The notes under the pieces were generated by a model. That model saw only the letters and a program-made list of their open reading frames with translations. It was not told where the DNA came from and did no database searches. Below, one piece after another: positions 63,681 to 64,000 of a DNA stretch of 64,000 nucleotides. The position numbers and the translations under genes are program-made. The stretch comes from JACCZX01 sp963807155. Lineage in GTDB: Bacteria; Pseudomonadota; Gammaproteobacteria; Burkholderiales; Burkholderiaceae_F. Numbering within the stretch: the stretch's first letter is position 1; each line of letters starts with the position of its first letter. The stretch is taken from the NCBI GenBank assembly GCA_963807155.1, contig CAWEAZ010000038.1:157410-221409 (forward strand). Direction: 5' to 3'.

Positions 63681-63849
63681 CTACATCCCAGGACCTCCAA
63701 TCGAACCCATCGTCAGCACGGACACACCGAACAGCTGTCCCCCAACGCCGGATGTGCCGATGCCGATTGCCGACATCGAGCGCCCCAACGCCCGTCGCCG
63801 CGAAATTCATTCGCGATGACGTTGGTTGATTACTGCCCAGGTTGAACAT
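63681..63849 (-). pseudogene. Module C first ORF, one-base frameshift
   Basis: MFNLGSNQPTSSRMNFAATG then one extra base near 63788; skipping it restores SAIGIGTSGVGGQLFGVSVL and the ending GSIGGPGM, collinear with module A. GGAGGT and the CCGGC/GCCGG leader hairpin (63867-63882) are intact. Confidence 0.6.
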
Positions 63850-63889
63850 CTCAAGACCTCCACTAACCGGCTTTAGCGCCGGGGAACGA

Positions 63890-63919
63890 AATATAAGAAA
63901 CGCAGCAGACACAGGTCAA
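63890..63919 (-). promoter_or_regulatory. Promoter of module C
   Basis: -35 TTGACC (63914-63919), 18-nt spacer, -10 TATATT (63890-63895). The same boxes and spacing as at 60506-60535, showing that the promoter is part of the duplicated module. Confidence 0.7.
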
Positions 63920-64000
63920 TGAAATTCGTCGTGAATATTCCATAGGTGTTGCGCGTTCGCAGCGCTAATATGCTCGTGGGAGTGTTGACCAGGGAGAAGA

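Larger units (their letters stand above)
63220..63886. repeat. Segmental duplication, copy 2
   Basis: Begins inside the slipin 3' end (GTGCTGAAGG), keeps its terminator (63250-63289) and then a decayed module. The stretch 63395-63480 is closer to module B, while the flanks match module A, so the copy is a mosaic. Extra bases occur near 63465, 63529, 63579 and 63787 compared with A and B. Confidence 0.75.

Noticed and set aside
1..64000. CRISPR arrays, rRNA genes, insertion sequences or integrase/att sites
   Set aside because: No regularly spaced direct repeats, rRNA sequence, transposase or integrase ORF was seen, so mobility of the tRNA-array region is not demonstrated.

Overview
The window is about 64 kb of G+C-rich chromosome from a betaproteobacterium, most likely of the order Burkholderiales. 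The main evidence is the gene order mutM - dynamin-like GTPase - mutY - LON-domain protein - rapZ - hprK - ptsN - hpf - rpoN - lptB-lptA-lptC-kdsC-kdsD, followed by uvrA / MFS transporter / ssb. The genus cannot be read from the sequence alone.

1-22.6 kb is conserved core: oxidised-guanine repair (mutM, mutY), the nitrogen-PTS and RapZ control block, ribosome hibernation factor, sigma-54, LPS transport and Kdo synthesis, a KefB-type antiporter, an ECF sigma/anti-sigma/secreted-protein trio, uvrA, an MFS exporter and ssb. Every gene here reads through without a break.

22.7-52.7 kb is metabolic and transport cargo: an antiporter, a YbdK-type glutamate-cysteine ligase, an inositol-phosphatase-family enzyme and a thioredoxin lipoprotein. 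Next comes a complete 2-aminoethylphosphonate (AEP) cluster with ABC uptake, PhnW, PhnY, PhnA, a PhnZ-like HD protein, a Na/Pi transporter and a divergent FCD-type GntR regulator. After it lie a phospholipase-D lipoprotein, a DMT transporter, alanine dehydrogenase, a dimethylglycine/sarcosine-dehydrogenase-like enzyme, an ArsR regulator and an amine/aldehyde catabolic set. Many genes here, and further right, are broken by single extra bases that restore a full-length family protein when skipped. These are either sequence errors or recent pseudogenes.

52.7-60.5 kb is the unusual part. A Cro/CI-type HTH gene is followed by a promoter covered by a perfect palindrome, a mini-ORF, a terminator and a boxA-like antitermination site. 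Then come 19 tRNA or tRNA-like genes for 18 amino acids (no Ala or Cys found), interrupted by one small secreted-protein gene. The array runs directly into the RNA ligase gene rtcB, two more odd tRNA-like genes and a slipin (SPFH/stomatin) gene that ends in a strong terminator. This looks like one RNA-repair/tRNA-replacement unit. Many of its tRNAs have non-canonical T-loops, and one has a greatly enlarged anticodon loop.

59.4-64 kb holds three copies of a previously unnamed two-gene module on the minus strand: promoter, leader hairpin, a peptide of about 55 aa, a terminator, then a membrane peptide of about 70 aa. Two copies are in tandem beside slipin. The third, with a duplicated slipin 3' end, sits beyond a patatin gene and a decayed AraC gene.
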